Of a stretch of 64,000 nt of DNA, positions 27,284 to 38,151 are shown piece by piece (the first letter of the stretch is position 1; every line of letters starts with the position of its first letter). The notes under the pieces are model-generated. The model did no database searches. It was given only the letters and a program-made list of their open reading frames with translations, and was not told where the DNA came from. The translations under genes were made by a program, and so were the position numbers. Source of the stretch: Bacillus suaedaesalsae (lineage in GTDB: Bacteria > Bacillota > Bacilli > Bacillales > SA4). The DNA is taken from contig NZ_JAFELM010000044.1 in assembly GCF_016890225.1 (NCBI RefSeq), positions 82,048-146,047 of the forward strand. The letters are read 5' to 3'.

Positions 27284-28324
27284 TTACTCCTGCTGAGATT
27301 CTTCTTGTTGTTTTTTCTGTTCTTCATACATCACAACGCTTGTTAAGAAATACTCAATATTTTTCATTTGCCAATACGCTCGTTGCAGAGCTTGAACATG
27401 CTTTATTTCTGTTTTACTTTTTTGGTTTGTTCGATACTGTGTGACGACATTGTACATCTTTTCTGGATAGGACAGTTGAGTGATAAATAGCGTTAATTCT
27501 TCTTCTCTTAATGGAAAGTGATTTCTGTAGGTTTGGAACCATTGAAATCGATCGTCTGTTGACATTGGATACGTATTGCAGGAGCGATAGAAGAAATAAA
27601 GTAGATCATATATTGGTGGTAAATAGCTGCTTCGTTCGAAATTAATAAACATTCCGTGACCTTCGACATTATATAAAAAATGTTTAAATGAGGGCTTTCC
27701 ATGTGTAAACACAATCCGGTAGGTCTCTTTTTCTTCCATTAGCTCTTGCCACTCATCTAGCTTGCGGATTGCAAATTCACACGCTCTAATCATCTCTTGG
27801 TAAAACGTACAAAAGTATAGCTCAAATGGGGACATGTAAGTTTTGTCCTCACAGCTTTCCACATACCGAGCCATTTCTTCATTTCTTCTCTTCCATTTCT
27901 CTTTCATTTGCTCAATAAAATAGCTTACATTCTCAGATGTAATTTCCTCTTCCTTCACAGTTCTAGCATGAAGTTCTCCTAATTGCTTAAATAACGTAAA
28001 TGCATGATCATTTCTCTCTTCTTCTACATAATCTTCAAGCCATGGCATTAAATAATAAGCATCATGTTCTTCATCATAGACAATATGTGAACCTGTTTTT
28101 GTACGGTAAATTGGAACACCAAATCCATATGCTTTATAGTGTAAAAACTTCATATTATCAGAGAAACCTTTAATATGCGGATAAGGGATTTTGGATTTTT
28201 TAAGTGCTACTACTCCATGATTAGAGTGTACTTTTTTGATATTTCCTAAATCCTCAATATACTCCGCTTCTATTCCATATTCATTTAAAAGAAGTTGATA
28301 CTTATGATTAACATTAGTAGTCAT
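27284..28324 (-). CDS. ysxE: Spore coat-associated kinase-like protein YsxE
   Basis: 346 residues with the fold pattern of CotS/aminoglycoside-phosphotransferase-like proteins. The catalytic-loop position reads VFTHGKPSFKHFLYN and the following segment GMFINFERSSYLPPIYDLLYFF, so the usual catalytic residues look degenerate, as is common in this coat family. YsxE belongs to the inner coat group with SpoVID in B. subtilis, and the spoVID-ysxE order is kept. A terminator-like stem lies between the two genes. The start is uncertain within a few codons. Confidence 0.88.
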   Translation of the reverse strand: MTTNVNHKYQLLLNEYGIEAEYIEDLGNIKKVHSNHGVVALKKSKIPYPHIKGFSDNMKFLHYKAYGFGVPIYRTKTGSHIVYDEEHDAYYLMPWLEDYVEEERNDHAFTLFKQLGELHARTVKEEEITSENVSYFIEQMKEKWKRRNEEMARYVESCEDKTYMSPFELYFCTFYQEMIRACEFAIRKLDEWQELMEEKETYRIVFTHGKPSFKHFLYNVEGHGMFINFERSSYLPPIYDLLYFFYRSCNTYPMSTDDRFQWFQTYRNHFPLREEELTLFITQLSYPEKMYNVVTQYRTNQKSKTEIKHVQALQRAYWQMKNIEYFLTSVVMYEEQKKQQEESQQE

Positions 28325-28382
28325 CTTTCATGTGCACTTCCTTTATGTTGTCTGTGCAGATTTTTTAACTATCTAAAGAAAG

Positions 28383-28409
28383 ACGTGAGGAGTCATCACT
28401 CTCTCACGT
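28383..28409 (-). terminator. Stem-loop after spoVID
   Basis: ACGTGAG pairs with CTCACGT, with an inner GAGT/ACTC stem, followed on the minus strand by CTTTCTTT. It lies 10 nt after the spoVID stop and would reduce read-through into ysxE. Confidence 0.75.
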
Positions 28410-28419
28410 TTTTCTCTTC

Positions 28420-29532
28420 TTATTTCCCGCTCACAGCTGGAACTGGAATGTAAAGGATTTGGCCGACAGCTAAATCCTCTCTCTCTAAATTGTTCACTCT
28501 TATGAGTGTTTGTGGTTGTACTTCGTATCTTTCTGCAATTGCTTGAAGTGATTCATCCTTTTGGACGATACACATTTTAAGTCTAGTCGTTTCAGATTCA
28601 TCCTCTTTTGCAAAGATCTTTGTTAAATACAATGTATTCTCATCACGTTTGCCGTGCTCCGCAGAATCATCATTTTCTACTTCTGCTTTTTCTGTTTCAA
28701 TCCTGCTCTTGAATTCAAATTGAGGCGCCTGTCTTGTGAACACATATGCTTCCTCATCGGCTACTTCTTCTGCAACCTCTTCTTCTTCATTTGCATTTAA
28801 AAACTCTTCTTCTACTACTTCTTGCTCTACTTCTTGCTCTTCTTCTAGTTCTTCTACTTCACTAAATACCTCCACAGCTTCTTCGCTTAAGCTAGGGTCT
28901 CTCTTCGCTTCTACGACAAAAGGTGTGAAAGGACTTGAATCTTCTTCTGCCTCTTCACTATCAGGCTCTTCATCAAAGCCTCTCATTAAAGGCTGAACTA
29001 GTTCTTCTTCTCTAGGTAGTTCATTCGTTTCTTCCACTACCTCTTCTTCAACTGCTACTGCAGAAACCGGTTCACTTTCAACAGGCGAAGTTGCTTCCTC
29101 TTGATCACCATAAATACCAGTAATCGCTAATTCTGCTTCTAACAGTAAATTCCCTCTTTGAGGAAGTTCATAGTCAAACGACTCGATTGACACATAAACA
29201 TCATTTAAGCTTTGAATTCTGTTCTTTGGAATTGTAATATCAACTGGGAATTTATGCGTTAAGCAAGAAACTCCATCTTCTCGACATGTCACTTCCTGAA
29301 CAACTCTAGCACCTGTAGGAAATTCACGATTATTCTCATCCTCTGTATTACGTGCATGATATTCTCCTGTTAGAACTAATCCTCCTCTAACAGATATATA
29401 TTGTTCATGCTCTTGAATGCTAATCTCTGGATCTAATGACATAGATAGCAGTTCAGATACTTCCTGTCCTTTTTCAAACCAAATGGATTCTTCTACTGTA
29501 AATCGTATCGACGATTGGTTATCAACAGTCAA
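28420..29532 (-). CDS. spoVID: Stage VI sporulation protein D (spore coat encasement)
   Basis: 370 residues from TTG 29532, with AAAGGAGG 7 nt upstream. The N-terminal domain (about 1-140, IRFTVEESIWFEKGQEVSELL) is the SpoVID morphogenetic domain. A long, low-complexity, Glu/Val-rich middle follows. A C-terminal LysM domain lies at about 320-370 (VQKDESLQAIAERYEVQPQTL to GQILYIPV). SpoVID drives coat encasement and binds SafA and SpoIVA. It is clearly shorter than the B. subtilis protein (575 residues), mainly in the acidic middle. Confidence 0.92.
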   Translation of the reverse strand: MTVDNQSSIRFTVEESIWFEKGQEVSELLSMSLDPEISIQEHEQYISVRGGLVLTGEYHARNTEDENNREFPTGARVVQEVTCREDGVSCLTHKFPVDITIPKNRIQSLNDVYVSIESFDYELPQRGNLLLEAELAITGIYGDQEEATSPVESEPVSAVAVEEEVVEETNELPREEELVQPLMRGFDEEPDSEEAEEDSSPFTPFVVEAKRDPSLSEEAVEVFSEVEELEEEQEVEQEVVEEEFLNANEEEEVAEEVADEEAYVFTRQAPQFEFKSRIETEKAEVENDDSAEHGKRDENTLYLTKIFAKEDESETTRLKMCIVQKDESLQAIAERYEVQPQTLIRVNNLEREDLAVGQILYIPVPAVSGK

Positions 29533-29582
29533 GTCCGTTCCTCCTTTCAAACCCCCATCAAAATTATTAAGATGTCATTTAA

Positions 29583-29611
29583 GACATATGATAAAACTTG
29601 CCCATTTATGA
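29583..29611 (-). promoter_or_regulatory. Sigma-E-type promoter of spoVID
   Basis: TCATAAA (29605-29611) and CATATGTC (29583-29590) on the minus strand are 14 nt apart, as in the sigma-E consensus KHATATT-N14-CATACAHT, with several mismatches. It lies about 50 nt before the spoVID start. SpoVID is a sigma-E regulon member in B. subtilis. Confidence 0.5.
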
Positions 29612-29788
29612 AGGAAATTTTAAATTAGAGAGCTTTTATTTCTTATGAGCTTGCATGGGATATTTACTTTTTTCATTACGTATTGTGGGGTTTTCCCGTT
29701 TTCTGAAGTACTTTAAAGAATTCCTCCATTTTGATCCGAATCAACTCATCAGGTTATCCCCTCACAACATCCATATCCATACAAAAAA

Positions 29789-29817
29789 GCACCATCCCAT
29801 AAAAAATGAGATGGTGC
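29789..29817 (-). terminator. Terminator of the hem operon
   Basis: GCACCATC pairs with GATGGTGC, followed on the minus strand by TTTTTTG, just after the hemL stop. Confidence 0.9.
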
Positions 29818-29824
29818 CTTAAAA

Positions 29825-31114
29825 TTATTTAGCAAGCTTGGAAAATGCCATTTCAGCTGCCTGGATTGTCTTTTGGATATCTTTGTCTGTATGTGCGGTC
29901 GATAGGAACATCCCTTCAAATTGTGAAGGTGGTAAGAAAACTCCTTCTTCGAGCATGTATTGGTAATACTCAGCAAACATATCTAGATCACATGTCTTTG
30001 CTTGTTCATAATTTGTTACTTCTTCATTAGTTAGGAAGAAACCAACCATTGACCCTGCTCTTGTAAATTGGTGTGGAATGTTATACTTCTCTGCAGCTTG
30101 TTTCATTCCTGAGATTAGCCTGTTTGCTTTACGATCAAATTCTTCGTAACTATCTGGAGTCAGCTTTTTAAGCGTTTCATATCCTGCAGTCATTGCTAAT
30201 GGATTTCCTGATAACGTACCGGCTTGATAGATTGGTCCACTTGGTGCGATTTGCTCCATAACTTCTCTTCTGCCACCGTAAGCGCCAACAGGTAGTCCAC
30301 CACCAATTACTTTCCCTAAACAGGTTAGGTCTGGTGTAATTCCAAACTCTCCTTGTGCACAATGATAACCAACACGGAATCCTGTCATAACTTCATCAAA
30401 GATTAATAGAGCGCCATATTGCGTCGTAATCTCTCTTAAGCCTTCTAGATAACCTGGTTGTGGAGGGACAACTCCCATGTTTCCAGCAACCGGTTCAATA
30501 ATCACTCCGGCAATGTCATCTCCAAATTGTTCAAACGCATATTTCACACTTTCAATATCATTGTAAGGAACTGTGATTGTGTTTTGAGCAATACCTTCTG
30601 GTACACCTGGGCTGTCTGGAAGTCCAAGTGTCGCAACACCAGAACCTGCTTTGATCAATAGAGAGTCTCCATGGCCATGATAACAGCCTTCAAACTTCAT
30701 AATCTTATTACGGCCAGTGAAACCACGAGCTAAGCGTAGTGCACTCATTGTTGCCTCTGTACCTGAACTCACCATACGTACCATCTCGATTGACGGTACG
30801 CGTTCAATAACCATTTTCGCAACTTCTGTCTCGAGTAAAGTTGGCGCACCGAAGCTTGTACCTGACTCTGTTACCTTTTTGATTGCCTCTACAACTGTAT
30901 CATCCGAATGTCCATGAATTAACGGGCCCCAGGATAATACATAATCAATATATTCATTTCCATCAATATCATAGATTTTAGAACCTTTTCCTCGTTCCAT
31001 GAAAATTGGGTCCATCTTTACTGATTTGAATGCACGAACTGGGCTGTTTACACCCCCTGGAAGAACCTCTTTCGCTTCCTTAAATGCTTCTTTAGATTTC
31101 GTATATTGCTTCAT
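29825..31114 (-). CDS. hemL: Glutamate-1-semialdehyde 2,1-aminomutase
   Basis: 429 residues, full length. A PLP enzyme that converts glutamate-1-semialdehyde to 5-aminolevulinate, the second step of the C5 pathway. The PLP lysine lies in [17 protein letters not shown]; the cofactor-binding segment is [23 protein letters not shown] precedes the ATG. It is last in hemAXCDBL, as in B. subtilis. Confidence 0.98.
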   Translation of the reverse strand: MKQYTKSKEAFKEAKEVLPGGVNSPVRAFKSVKMDPIFMERGKGSKIYDIDGNEYIDYVLSWGPLIHGHSDDTVVEAIKKVTESGTSFGAPTLLETEVAKMVIERVPSIEMVRMVSSGTEATMSALRLARGFTGRNKIMKFEGCYHGHGDSLLIKAGSGVATLGLPDSPGVPEGIAQNTITVPYNDIESVKYAFEQFGDDIAGVIIEPVAGNMGVVPPQPGYLEGLREITTQYGALLIFDEVMTGFRVGYHCAQGEFGITPDLTCLGKVIGGGLPVGAYGGRREVMEQIAPSGPIYQAGTLSGNPLAMTAGYETLKKLTPDSYEEFDRKANRLISGMKQAAEKYNIPHQFTRAGSMVGFFLTNEEVTNYEQAKTCDLDMFAEYYQYMLEEGVFLPPSQFEGMFLSTAHTDKDIQKTIQAAEMAFSKLAK

Positions 31115-31129
31115 TGTATGTGCCTCCTG

Positions 31130-32104
31130 TTATTCGTTCTCGGACAACCATCTAGCCGCATCTTTTGCAAAATATGTAATGATTAAATCGGCTCCTGCAC
31201 GTTTTATACTAATAAGCTTTTCTAATACAATTTCCTTTTCAGAGATCCAACCATTTTGAGCTGCGGCTTTGATCATGGAATATTCTCCACTTACATTGTA
31301 AGCAACGATTGGAGCGTTAAAGTTATTTTTCACATCGCGCATGATATCTAAATACGATAACGCAGGTTTCACGATTAAGAAGTCTGCTCCTTCATTTAAA
31401 TCTGATTCTGCTTCACGCAAAGCTTCTAAGCGGTTTGCCGGATCCATTTGGTAGGTCTTACGATCTCCAAATTGTGGTGTGCTATGTGCTGCGTCTCTAA
31501 ATGGACCGTAGAATGCTGAAGCATATTTCACAGCGTAAGACATAATAGGTACATCAACAAAACCAGCTTCATCTAATCCTTGACGAATAGCTGCAACGAA
31601 GCCATCCATCATATTAGATGGTGCAATAATATCAGCACCCGCTTTCGCTTGGCTTACAGCTGTTTTCGCTAACAGCTTCAATGATTTATCGTTTTGCACA
31701 TAACCGTCCTCTACAACTCCACAATGACCGTGGGATGTGTATTGACAAAGACACGTATCAGCTACTACTACCAACTCAGGGTATTGTTGTTTTACAAGTC
31801 GTGTTGCTTTTTGAACGATGCCATTCTCGTCATATGCACAAGACCCAACATCATCCTTCTCGTTTGGAACTCCAAATAAAATAACAGATTTAAGTCCAAG
31901 TGATACAACCTCTTGAATTTCCTCTAATAACAAGTCTAGTGATAAATGATAAACTCCTGGCATAGAAGGAACTTCATGTTTATAATTCTCTTGCTCAACA
32001 ACAAAAATCGGATAAATAAAATCTTCTTTATGTAAAAAGGTTTCTCTAACCATCTCACGCAGGGCAGATGTTCGACGAAGACGTCTATGACGATCAATAT
32101 TCAC
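31130..32104 (-). CDS. hemB: Porphobilinogen synthase
   Basis: 324 residues. Condenses two 5-aminolevulinates to porphobilinogen. A cysteine-rich zinc site, [14 protein letters not shown], lies near residue 120. The Schiff-base lysine is in [10 protein letters not shown] (near 250), with a second lysine in [17 protein letters not shown] at 32104 overlaps the hemD stop by 3 nt (GTGA); AAGGAGG precedes it. Confidence 0.98.
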   Translation of the reverse strand: MNIDRHRRLRRTSALREMVRETFLHKEDFIYPIFVVEQENYKHEVPSMPGVYHLSLDLLLEEIQEVVSLGLKSVILFGVPNEKDDVGSCAYDENGIVQKATRLVKQQYPELVVVADTCLCQYTSHGHCGVVEDGYVQNDKSLKLLAKTAVSQAKAGADIIAPSNMMDGFVAAIRQGLDEAGFVDVPIMSYAVKYASAFYGPFRDAAHSTPQFGDRKTYQMDPANRLEALREAESDLNEGADFLIVKPALSYLDIMRDVKNNFNAPIVAYNVSGEYSMIKAAAQNGWISEKEIVLEKLISIKRAGADLIITYFAKDAARWLSENE

Positions 32105-32889
32105 TTTACTTCCTCCTTATGGTTATAATACATAACGATTTCATGTACTAGGGATTCTATTGTATATGTAGTTGGAACAATTTTTGGGTTTAACCCAACG
32201 TTCTCCGCAGCAGCTTTTGTAATCGGGCCAATACAGCATATAACCGCTGAATCAATCCACTTCTTCCAATTTTCACCGTCTAACAAGCGAACAAAGTTTT
32301 GAACAGTAGATGGACTCGTGAATGTAAATACATCAATTGATGTTGAAAGTAATTCTGTTAATCTTTCTGATGAAGTAGGACAGTATGTTTCGTAGGCTGT
32401 TAGCTCATCCACGTTAGCTCCTAGCAATCTTACTTGCTCAGGAATCACACCTCTAGAAAGATTACCTTTCACATAAAGAACTTTTTGATTTTTCATATCG
32501 TATTCTTTAAAGGTGTAAACGAGCCCCTCTGCTACAAATTCTCTTGGCATTATGGTTGCTGTTAGTCCATATTTCGATAACGCTTTATGCGTTTTCTCTC
32601 CAACTACAGCAATTTTGTTCGATGAGAAATCCGGCTCAATGTTTTTTGATTCTAACTGTTCAAAAAAGAAATCAATTCCGTTCGCACTCGTAAAAATAAG
32701 CCAATCATATGTAGAAGCTTTATGAAGTAATTGTTGCTGCTCTTCCGTAAGAGTCGCTGCTTTAAACGCAATTAAAGGGAGAGCAACTGGCTCCCCTCCA
32801 TATTTTAAAACTTGGAATATAAAATCTTCACTTTGTTTTTCAGCGCGAGTTATAAAAACTTTTTTATTTTGTAAAGGCAAGGAAGCCAC
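32101..32889 (-). CDS. hemD: Uroporphyrinogen-III synthase
   Basis: 262 residues, two-lobed enzyme without a cofactor that closes hydroxymethylbilane to uroporphyrinogen III. The family is poorly conserved; [11 protein letters not shown] and [15 protein letters not shown] are the typical C-lobe segments, and [13 protein letters not shown] belongs to the N-lobe. GTG 32889 overlaps the hemC stop by one base, with AAGGAGC upstream. Confidence 0.95.
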   Translation of the reverse strand: MASLPLQNKKVFITRAEKQSEDFIFQVLKYGGEPVALPLIAFKAATLTEEQQQLLHKASTYDWLIFTSANGIDFFFEQLESKNIEPDFSSNKIAVVGEKTHKALSKYGLTATIMPREFVAEGLVYTFKEYDMKNQKVLYVKGNLSRGVIPEQVRLLGANVDELTAYETYCPTSSERLTELLSTSIDVFTFTSPSTVQNFVRLLDGENWKKWIDSAVICCIGPITKAAAENVGLNPKIVPTTYTIESLVHEIVMYYNHKEEVK

Positions 32890-33821
32890 TACTTTTCAAG
32901 CTCCTTCTTTACCTGACTAATCACATCGGCTGCTCCCTTTTCTTTTAACCTGGCAGCTACTTCTTTCCCAACCTTTTCATAATCAGATCCCGATACAGTT
33001 TCTTTAAAAATGGTTTTTCCATCCGGAGTACCAACTAAACCAGTTAAGGAGATTTGTCCATCTGAAGCGAGTTCTGCAAATCCGGCAATTGGTACTTGGC
33101 AGCCTCCTTCTAGTTCATGTAGGAAGACTCTTTCTGCACTAACTGTAACATCTGTAGTTGCATCATTAAATTTAGAAAGGAGCTCCCTTAACTCATGATC
33201 ATCTTCGCGACACTCAATTGATAAAGCCCCTTGCCCTACAGCTGGTAAGCATGTATCTATGTCTAAGTATTCAGTTACAACTTCTTCTGACCATCCCATA
33301 CGTTGTAAGCCGGCTGCAGCCAGAATAATCGCGTCGTACTCTTCTGTTTCTAATTTAGCTAAACGTGTATCGATGTTTCCACGAATCCACTTTATTTCTA
33401 AATCAGGTCGAGCTGCTAATAGCTGTGCACTTCTTCTAAGGCTACTTGTTCCTACAACCGCACCTTTTTTTAATTCAGCTAATGAAACGTTTCCCTTTGA
33501 AATTAACGCGTCTCGGTAATCAACACGCTTTGGCATACAACCAACTGTTAAACCTTTTGGTAATACGGCAGGCATGTCCTTCATGCTATGTACAGCCATA
33601 TCAATTTCCTTATCGAGCATTGCTTGTTCAATCTCTTTTACAAATAATCCTTTTCCGCCCACTTTAGAAAGTGTTACATCAAGAATAACATCACCTTTTG
33701 TGACAAATTCCTTTAGTTCGAATTCAAAGGGTCCTCCAAGCGCCTTCAATTGTTCGATAACCCAATTTGTTTGTGTTAATGCAAGTTTACTTTTTCTAGA
33801 ACCAACAATAATTTTCCTCAT
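32889..33821 (-). CDS. hemC: Hydroxymethylbilane synthase (porphobilinogen deaminase)
   Basis: 310 residues from ATG 33821 ([15 protein letters not shown]), preceded by AAGGAGG; the longer open frame to 33905 is not used. It polymerises four porphobilinogens on a dipyrromethane cofactor bound to C241 in [22 protein letters not shown] and [11 protein letters not shown] are substrate-binding segments. Confidence 0.98.
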   Translation of the reverse strand: MRKIIVGSRKSKLALTQTNWVIEQLKALGGPFEFELKEFVTKGDVILDVTLSKVGGKGLFVKEIEQAMLDKEIDMAVHSMKDMPAVLPKGLTVGCMPKRVDYRDALISKGNVSLAELKKGAVVGTSSLRRSAQLLAARPDLEIKWIRGNIDTRLAKLETEEYDAIILAAAGLQRMGWSEEVVTEYLDIDTCLPAVGQGALSIECREDDHELRELLSKFNDATTDVTVSAERVFLHELEGGCQVPIAGFAELASDGQISLTGLVGTPDGKTIFKETVSGSDYEKVGKEVAARLKEKGAADVISQVKKELEK

Positions 33822-33867
33822 GATTTCCTCCTTAAAACACGTTCTACCAGTGTTTAAGTACATTCTG

Positions 33868-34686
33868 TTATGAATACCAAATATGGAACCTTGATAAACT
33901 ACCAAATAAAAAGAAATTGATCAGTAATACTAGAAATGCCGCTACATTCCACGTAGACATTGTTTTCCCCTCAAGTCCTTTTCCGAACCGCAAGTATAAA
34001 AGATAGCTATACGTCGTTAAAACAAAGAAGGAACCGAGTACTTTAAAGTCATACCACTGGAAATGATCTAGCTTTATATATGCCCATAATAACCCTAAAA
34101 TTAGCGATAGTAATAGCATGGGAACTCCAATCATATTTAATACATTTGACATATGATCTAGCTTTGATAAATCTCCTAGTCGGATGAGACGTTTGCCCCA
34201 CTTTTTCTTCTTAAGTAAATTATACTGCAACAAATACAAAATAGAAAAAACACTCGATATGGTAAACGCTCCATACGATAAAATAGCCATTGTAATGTGA
34301 ATAAATAAAAGCTCAGATACTAGTTGTTCCGCAAGTAGCGTAGACTGGTGCTGAGCTGGAGCAAAAGTATGTAAGGCCATTATGAAGAATCCAAGGACAT
34401 TTGTAAAAAACACGATAAAATCTACTCGTATAAAACGATTAATGGCTAGTGATAACGTAATTAATACCCACGAGTAAAAATATAATCCCTCAAATATCGT
34501 TAGGATCGGGATTCTACCTGTTTCAATCATTCTGATAAGAAAAAATACCGTCTGCAAAAGCCAGACAATAGAAAGCAACCAGAAGGCGATTCGATTTGCC
34601 TTCCGGTTGTTGTTTAAAAAGTCGATAAAGTATAGCAATACACTCAAAGCATATATGATAATCGTTAGATCATAAACCCAGCTCAT
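33868..34686 (-). CDS. hemX: HemX, CcsA-like membrane protein modulating HemA
   Basis: 272 residues with about eight membrane segments, a cytochrome c assembly (CcsA/HemX) family protein. In B. subtilis it lowers the cellular amount of HemA. The second gene of the operon, 16 nt after hemA. The W-rich haem-handling motif of true CcsA is not evident; a GLLWAYIKL segment is present. Confidence 0.92.
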   Translation of the reverse strand: MSWVYDLTIIIYALSVLLYFIDFLNNNRKANRIAFWLLSIVWLLQTVFFLIRMIETGRIPILTIFEGLYFYSWVLITLSLAINRFIRVDFIVFFTNVLGFFIMALHTFAPAQHQSTLLAEQLVSELLFIHITMAILSYGAFTISSVFSILYLLQYNLLKKKKWGKRLIRLGDLSKLDHMSNVLNMIGVPMLLLSLILGLLWAYIKLDHFQWYDFKVLGSFFVLTTYSYLLYLRFGKGLEGKTMSTWNVAAFLVLLINFFLFGSLSRFHIWYS

Positions 34687-34702
34687 ACTACAAAATCCTC
34701 AC

Positions 34703-36058
34703 TTAGATTTTTGCTGAAGCTTCTTGAGGTGACACATGCCATTTTGCTTCACTAGCTTCAACATGAGTCTCACGTGCTTTTTGTAATTCTACAGCTTCTT
34801 CAATATCAAATATTTTCATAAATAACTTTAAAGATTGTTCAGCGTCCGCTTCTCCAGCCATTTCCTTCGCCTTTAAAATCGGATCTTTTAGCAGTTGGTT
34901 AATAATACTCTTTGTATGTTTGTTAAGCACCTTTTTCTCACGATCCGTTAAGCCAGGTAACTTTCTCTCAATACTTTGCATCGTTTCCTCTTGAATCGTA
35001 AGAGCCTTTTGTCGTAAAGCAGAGATAACCGGGACGACTCCAAGCGTACGCAACCATATATTGAAGTCAACAATTTCTTGTTCAATCATTAACTCAATTT
35101 TGTCGGCTTCAGCTTGACGCTCTTCCATGTTTGCTTCCACGATACCCTGTAAGTCATCAATATCATATAGGAAAACACTATCAAGTTTTGACAGGTTTGG
35201 GTCTAAGTCTCGAGGCACGGCAATATCTACTAAGAAAATAGGACGTCCCTTTCGTTTCTTTTCTACCTTCGCCATTAAGCTTTCAGTAATAACATAGTCT
35301 TTTGAACCAGTAGAGCTAATCACGATATCTGCTTCAGTTAGCACAGATTCCAGCATATCCATTGGCTGTGCTGTACCTTTAAACTTAGTAGCTAACTGCT
35401 CTGCCTTTTCGAGTGTTCGGTTTACTACCGTAACACGTTCTACGCCGTTTCCATGTAAGTTTTGAACAGCAAGTTCACCCATTTTTCCCGCACCAAGGAT
35501 GACAACATGCTTATTTGTAAGCTGACCAAAAATCTTTTTAGCTAGCTCTACCGCTGCATAACTTACAGAAACTGCATTCGCACCAATTTCTGTATCAGAG
35601 TGCGCTTTTTTTGCTAAGGTAATAGCTTGCTTAAAAAGATGATTAAATACCGTACCAGTTGTAAGTGAATCTTGCGCTTCAAGGAAGCTTGTTCGAACTT
35701 GTCCTAGAATTTGAGTTTCTCCAAGAACCATAGAATCAAGTCCGCAAGATACACGATACAAATGCTCTATCGCCGCATCGTTTTCATAAATTGTAAGGAA
35801 TGGAGAGATTTCACTTTTATCAATAGTAAACCATTCAGATAAAAACGACTTTATATAATAACGACCAGTGTGAAGCTGGTCAACAACTGCATAAATTTCG
35901 GTTCGATTACAGGTTGATACAATAATATTTTCCAATATACTCTTTTGTTTATTTAATTGCTTCATTGCTATAGGCAGCTCTGTTGCATTAAATGTTAACC
36001 TTTCACGAATCTCAACAGGGGCAGTTTTATGATTTAAGCCGACAACTACAATATGCAT
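34703..36058 (-). CDS. hemA: Glutamyl-tRNA reductase
   Basis: 451 residues. Reduces glutamyl-tRNA to glutamate-1-semialdehyde, the first and regulated step of haem synthesis. The catalytic Cys is C50 in [28 protein letters not shown] follows, and the NADPH-binding segment is [17 protein letters not shown] near 180. The C-terminal dimerisation helices end the protein. First gene of hemAXCDBL with AGGGGGGAA upstream. Confidence 0.98.
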   Translation of the reverse strand: MHIVVVGLNHKTAPVEIRERLTFNATELPIAMKQLNKQKSILENIIVSTCNRTEIYAVVDQLHTGRYYIKSFLSEWFTIDKSEISPFLTIYENDAAIEHLYRVSCGLDSMVLGETQILGQVRTSFLEAQDSLTTGTVFNHLFKQAITLAKKAHSDTEIGANAVSVSYAAVELAKKIFGQLTNKHVVILGAGKMGELAVQNLHGNGVERVTVVNRTLEKAEQLATKFKGTAQPMDMLESVLTEADIVISSTGSKDYVITESLMAKVEKKRKGRPIFLVDIAVPRDLDPNLSKLDSVFLYDIDDLQGIVEANMEERQAEADKIELMIEQEIVDFNIWLRTLGVVPVISALRQKALTIQEETMQSIERKLPGLTDREKKVLNKHTKSIINQLLKDPILKAKEMAGEADAEQSLKLFMKIFDIEEAVELQKARETHVEASEAKWHVSPQEASAKI

Positions 36059-36091
36059 TTGTACTATTCCCCCCTAAAATAATCTTCTACC

Positions 36092-36100
36092 ATTATAACA
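36092..36100 (-). promoter_or_regulatory. Extended -10 promoter of hemA
   Basis: The minus strand reads TGTTATAAT, an extended -10 element, about 35 nt upstream of the hemA start. No good -35 is visible 17 nt further up. A sequence with partial similarity to a PerR box (TCATAATGATTTATA on the plus strand, 36174-36188, 11 of 15 positions) lies 75 nt upstream. Confidence 0.55.
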
Positions 36101-36287
36101 TGTCTACTTTTGTCATTTTATTTAAATTTGTGAACAGACTATGAATCCTATGATAAGATATTGGTATCTTACTTCATAATGATTTATATACTAAAAAAGT
36201 AACTCCAACGAGAACATTATCAAAAACAAATACGTTAATCAAGCATTCTAGCTCATGTATTTCTTTCCACACTTGAAAGGAGCATTT

Positions 36288-36773
36288 ATGAAAAAACAAA
36301 GTATTTTTCCAGGTATATTACTAATCGGCATTGGATTGTACTTTTTATTAGAACAACTCCAATTTACTGCACTTCAACAGTTTTATTCATGGCCTACATT
36401 ATTACTTATTATTGGTGTTGCATTTTTAGCACAAGCCTATAGCGGTCGTGATTATCAAAACATTATCCCAGGCTTTATCTTATTAGGTATTGGTGCTCAT
36501 TTCCATTTACTCAATCTAGTAACACAGTGGCCTGATCATTGGGCTGTTTACACAATTATTATTGGTATTGCTTTTTTGTTACGGTATCAGCAAACAAAAA
36601 CGGGTATGATGCCTGCATTGTTACTTATAGTAATATCCATAATTGCCTTATTTTATCATAAGGTAAGCGGATGGTTAGGTTGGATTGGTTCACTTGTGGA
36701 GTTGATTGAAACGTACTGGCCAGCGGGGCTCATAATTGCAGGAGTTTATTTATTGTTCATTAAGAAGAAATAG
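36288..36773 (+). CDS. LiaI/LiaF-like transmembrane protein
   Basis: 161 residues from ATG 36288 (MKKQSIFPGILLIGIGLYFLLEQL), with AAAGGAGC upstream; the upstream ATG at 36255 lacks one. Five to six short membrane segments occur in repeated pairs with turns such as FPGILLIGIG and IPGFILLGIG, the pattern of the LiaI-LiaF-like/DUF5668 membrane domain. No soluble domain. It stands alone on the plus strand between hemA and a DUF1648-like gene. Function unknown; related domains occur in envelope-stress systems. Confidence 0.75.
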   Translation: MKKQSIFPGILLIGIGLYFLLEQLQFTALQQFYSWPTLLLIIGVAFLAQAYSGRDYQNIIPGFILLGIGAHFHLLNLVTQWPDHWAVYTIIIGIAFLLRYQQTKTGMMPALLLIVISIIALFYHKVSGWLGWIGSLVELIETYWPAGLIIAGVYLLFIKKK

Positions 36774-36776
36774 TAA

Positions 36777-36820
36777 GAATAGGCTAATTCGATGTTTTTC
36801 GAATAGTCTTTTTTTTCTTT
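36777..36820 (+). terminator. Terminator after the LiaI-like gene
   Basis: ATTCG pairs with CGAAT, extended imperfectly outward (AGGCTA with TAGTCTT), followed by a run of eight T on the plus strand. Confidence 0.65.
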
Positions 36821-36895
36821 TAACTTAACTTTGTTACATCAATAAAATATGCTCTCCCTCTATAAGGTTTCCTCTCCGTTTAATGGGGATAGTAA

Positions 36896-36940
36896 AAAGA
36901 CTGTGGCTACTCATAACTACCCTGAGTTTCAACAGTCTTT
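36896..36940 (-). terminator. Terminator after the DUF1648-like gene
   Basis: AAAGACTGT pairs with ACAGTCTTT, enclosing a second stem ACTCA/TGAGT. On the minus strand it ends in TTTTTAC. It lies 25 nt after the stop codon at 36965. Confidence 0.75.
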
Positions 36941-36964
36941 ACTTCGCGTGATGACAACCACAAT

Positions 36965-37465
36965 TTATTTAAGTTTGATCGTTCGAAATAAGAAAAAGAA
37001 AACTGTCCCAAATATAGAGAGTAATGTAACAGGCAATAGCCAATTTCCAATACCCTTGTATCCTAATGCAACCTGGATGATTTCATAAGATATTAATAAA
37101 AACAAGACTGAAATGATTGTTGTAAGTACAGAAAGCACCATTTTAGAGGTAGAATATAACCTCTCGGCATTTTCTAACGTTACTTCTACTGGATAATTAT
37201 ATCGATGAGGGTATTTTCTTAGAGGTATAAAAACCATGAATATGATGGTTCCTATAATAGGTAACGGCAAAACAGACCATTTACTTCCCCATCCATCTAC
37301 TTCTCCTGCACCATTAAAGTGAGTCGGGATTTTATCTGGAAGCTCTCCCCACATAAAAATAATATAGGCATAAGTTACGAAAAGGATCATTGATGAAAGT
37401 ACATTCAGTACTCTTTCTGTTGGAGATGTTGGAATGGACAAAATAGGTCTATCTTTATCGTACAT
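36965..37465 (-). CDS. DUF1648-like membrane protein
   Basis: 166 residues with about four membrane segments. ELPDKIPTHFNGAGEVDGWGSK after the first segment is the hallmark of DUF1648 domains, also found at the N-terminus of SdpI-type immunity proteins. Here only this domain plus two more segments is present, so an SdpI function should not be assumed. GAGGAGGTGA precedes the ATG. It lies upstream of hemA and downstream of ysxC but has its own terminator. Confidence 0.8.
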   Translation of the reverse strand: MYDKDRPILSIPTSPTERVLNVLSSMILFVTYAYIIFMWGELPDKIPTHFNGAGEVDGWGSKWSVLPLPIIGTIIFMVFIPLRKYPHRYNYPVEVTLENAERLYSTSKMVLSVLTTIISVLFLLISYEIIQVALGYKGIGNWLLPVTLLSIFGTVFFFLFRTIKLK

Positions 37466-37523
37466 TGAATCACCTCCTCTTTACTACTTCATACGTTTTA
37501 CGTTTACAAAAGTTACATATAGA

Positions 37524-37555
37524 AAAGCAAGCCGTTGATGTAAACAGCTTGCTTT
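37524..37555 (-). terminator. Terminator after ysxC
   Basis: AAAGCAAGC pairs with GCTTGCTTT, followed on the minus strand by TCTATATG, directly after the ysxC stop. Confidence 0.8.
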
Positions 37556-37560
37556 CTTTT

Positions 37561-38151
37561 TTATGCATTATTCACAAATTTCATCATGGTTGCCCACGCT
37601 TCGTCTTTTCCTTGTGCAGTTTCAGAAGAGAAAAGAACGAGTGGATCGTTTTTATCCATTTGAAGTGTTTCCTTCACTACTTTTAAGTGCTTTTGCCATT
37701 TGCCTTTTGGAATTTTATCAGCTTTTGTTGCGACTACCATTGTTGGTATATCAAAATGCTTTAAAAACTCATACATCATGACATCATCCTTCGACGGGGC
37801 ATGACGAACGTCTACAATTAAAAGTACAACCTTTAGATGTGGACTTTTCTTAATATATGTCTCAATCATTTTTCCCCATGCAGCTCGTTCTGATTTTGAC
37901 ACTTTCGCATATCCATACCCTGGTACGTCCACAAAATATAACATTTCATTAATAATATAAAAGTTTAGTGTTTGTGTTTTTCCTGGCTTTGAAGATGTTC
38001 TAGCTAACGCCTTTCGATTAATCATTTTATTGATAAACGATGACTTACCTACGTTTGATCTGCCGGCTAATGCAATATGTGGCAAACCATCGTCAGGATA
38101 TTGTTCAGGCTTTACGGCACTGATGACAATTTCTGCAGTATTTACTTTCAT
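37561..38151 (-). CDS. ysxC: Ribosome-assembly GTPase YsxC/EngB
   Basis: 196 residues. An essential GTPase of late 50S subunit assembly. G1 is [13 protein letters not shown]3 is DVPGYGYA, G4 is TKADK, and G5 lies in LFSSETAQG. Its ATG overlaps the lonA stop by 4 nt, so the two are translationally coupled, as in B. subtilis. Confidence 0.97.
   Translation of the reverse strand: MKVNTAEIVISAVKPEQYPDDGLPHIALAGRSNVGKSSFINKMINRKALARTSSKPGKTQTLNFYIINEMLYFVDVPGYGYAKVSKSERAAWGKMIETYIKKSPHLKVVLLIVDVRHAPSKDDVMMYEFLKHFDIPTMVVATKADKIPKGKWQKHLKVVKETLQMDKNDPLVLFSSETAQGKDEAWATMMKFVNNA

Noticed and set aside
28736..28996. 86-residue Ser-rich plus-strand frame
   Set aside because: It is the antisense of the Glu-rich middle of spoVID; GAA/GAG codons read backwards give serine. 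No RBS.
29749..29976. 75-residue minus-strand frame over the hem terminator
   Set aside because: Overlaps the end of hemL in another frame and crosses a strong terminator.
36174..36188. PerR box upstream of hemA
   Set aside because: Only 11 of 15 positions fit TTATAATNATTATAA and one half is poor; noted under the hemA promoter but not called as a site.
36965..37465. SdpI-type immunity protein
   Set aside because: Only the DUF1648 part is evident; the full-length SdpI arrangement and any sdpAB-like neighbours are missing.
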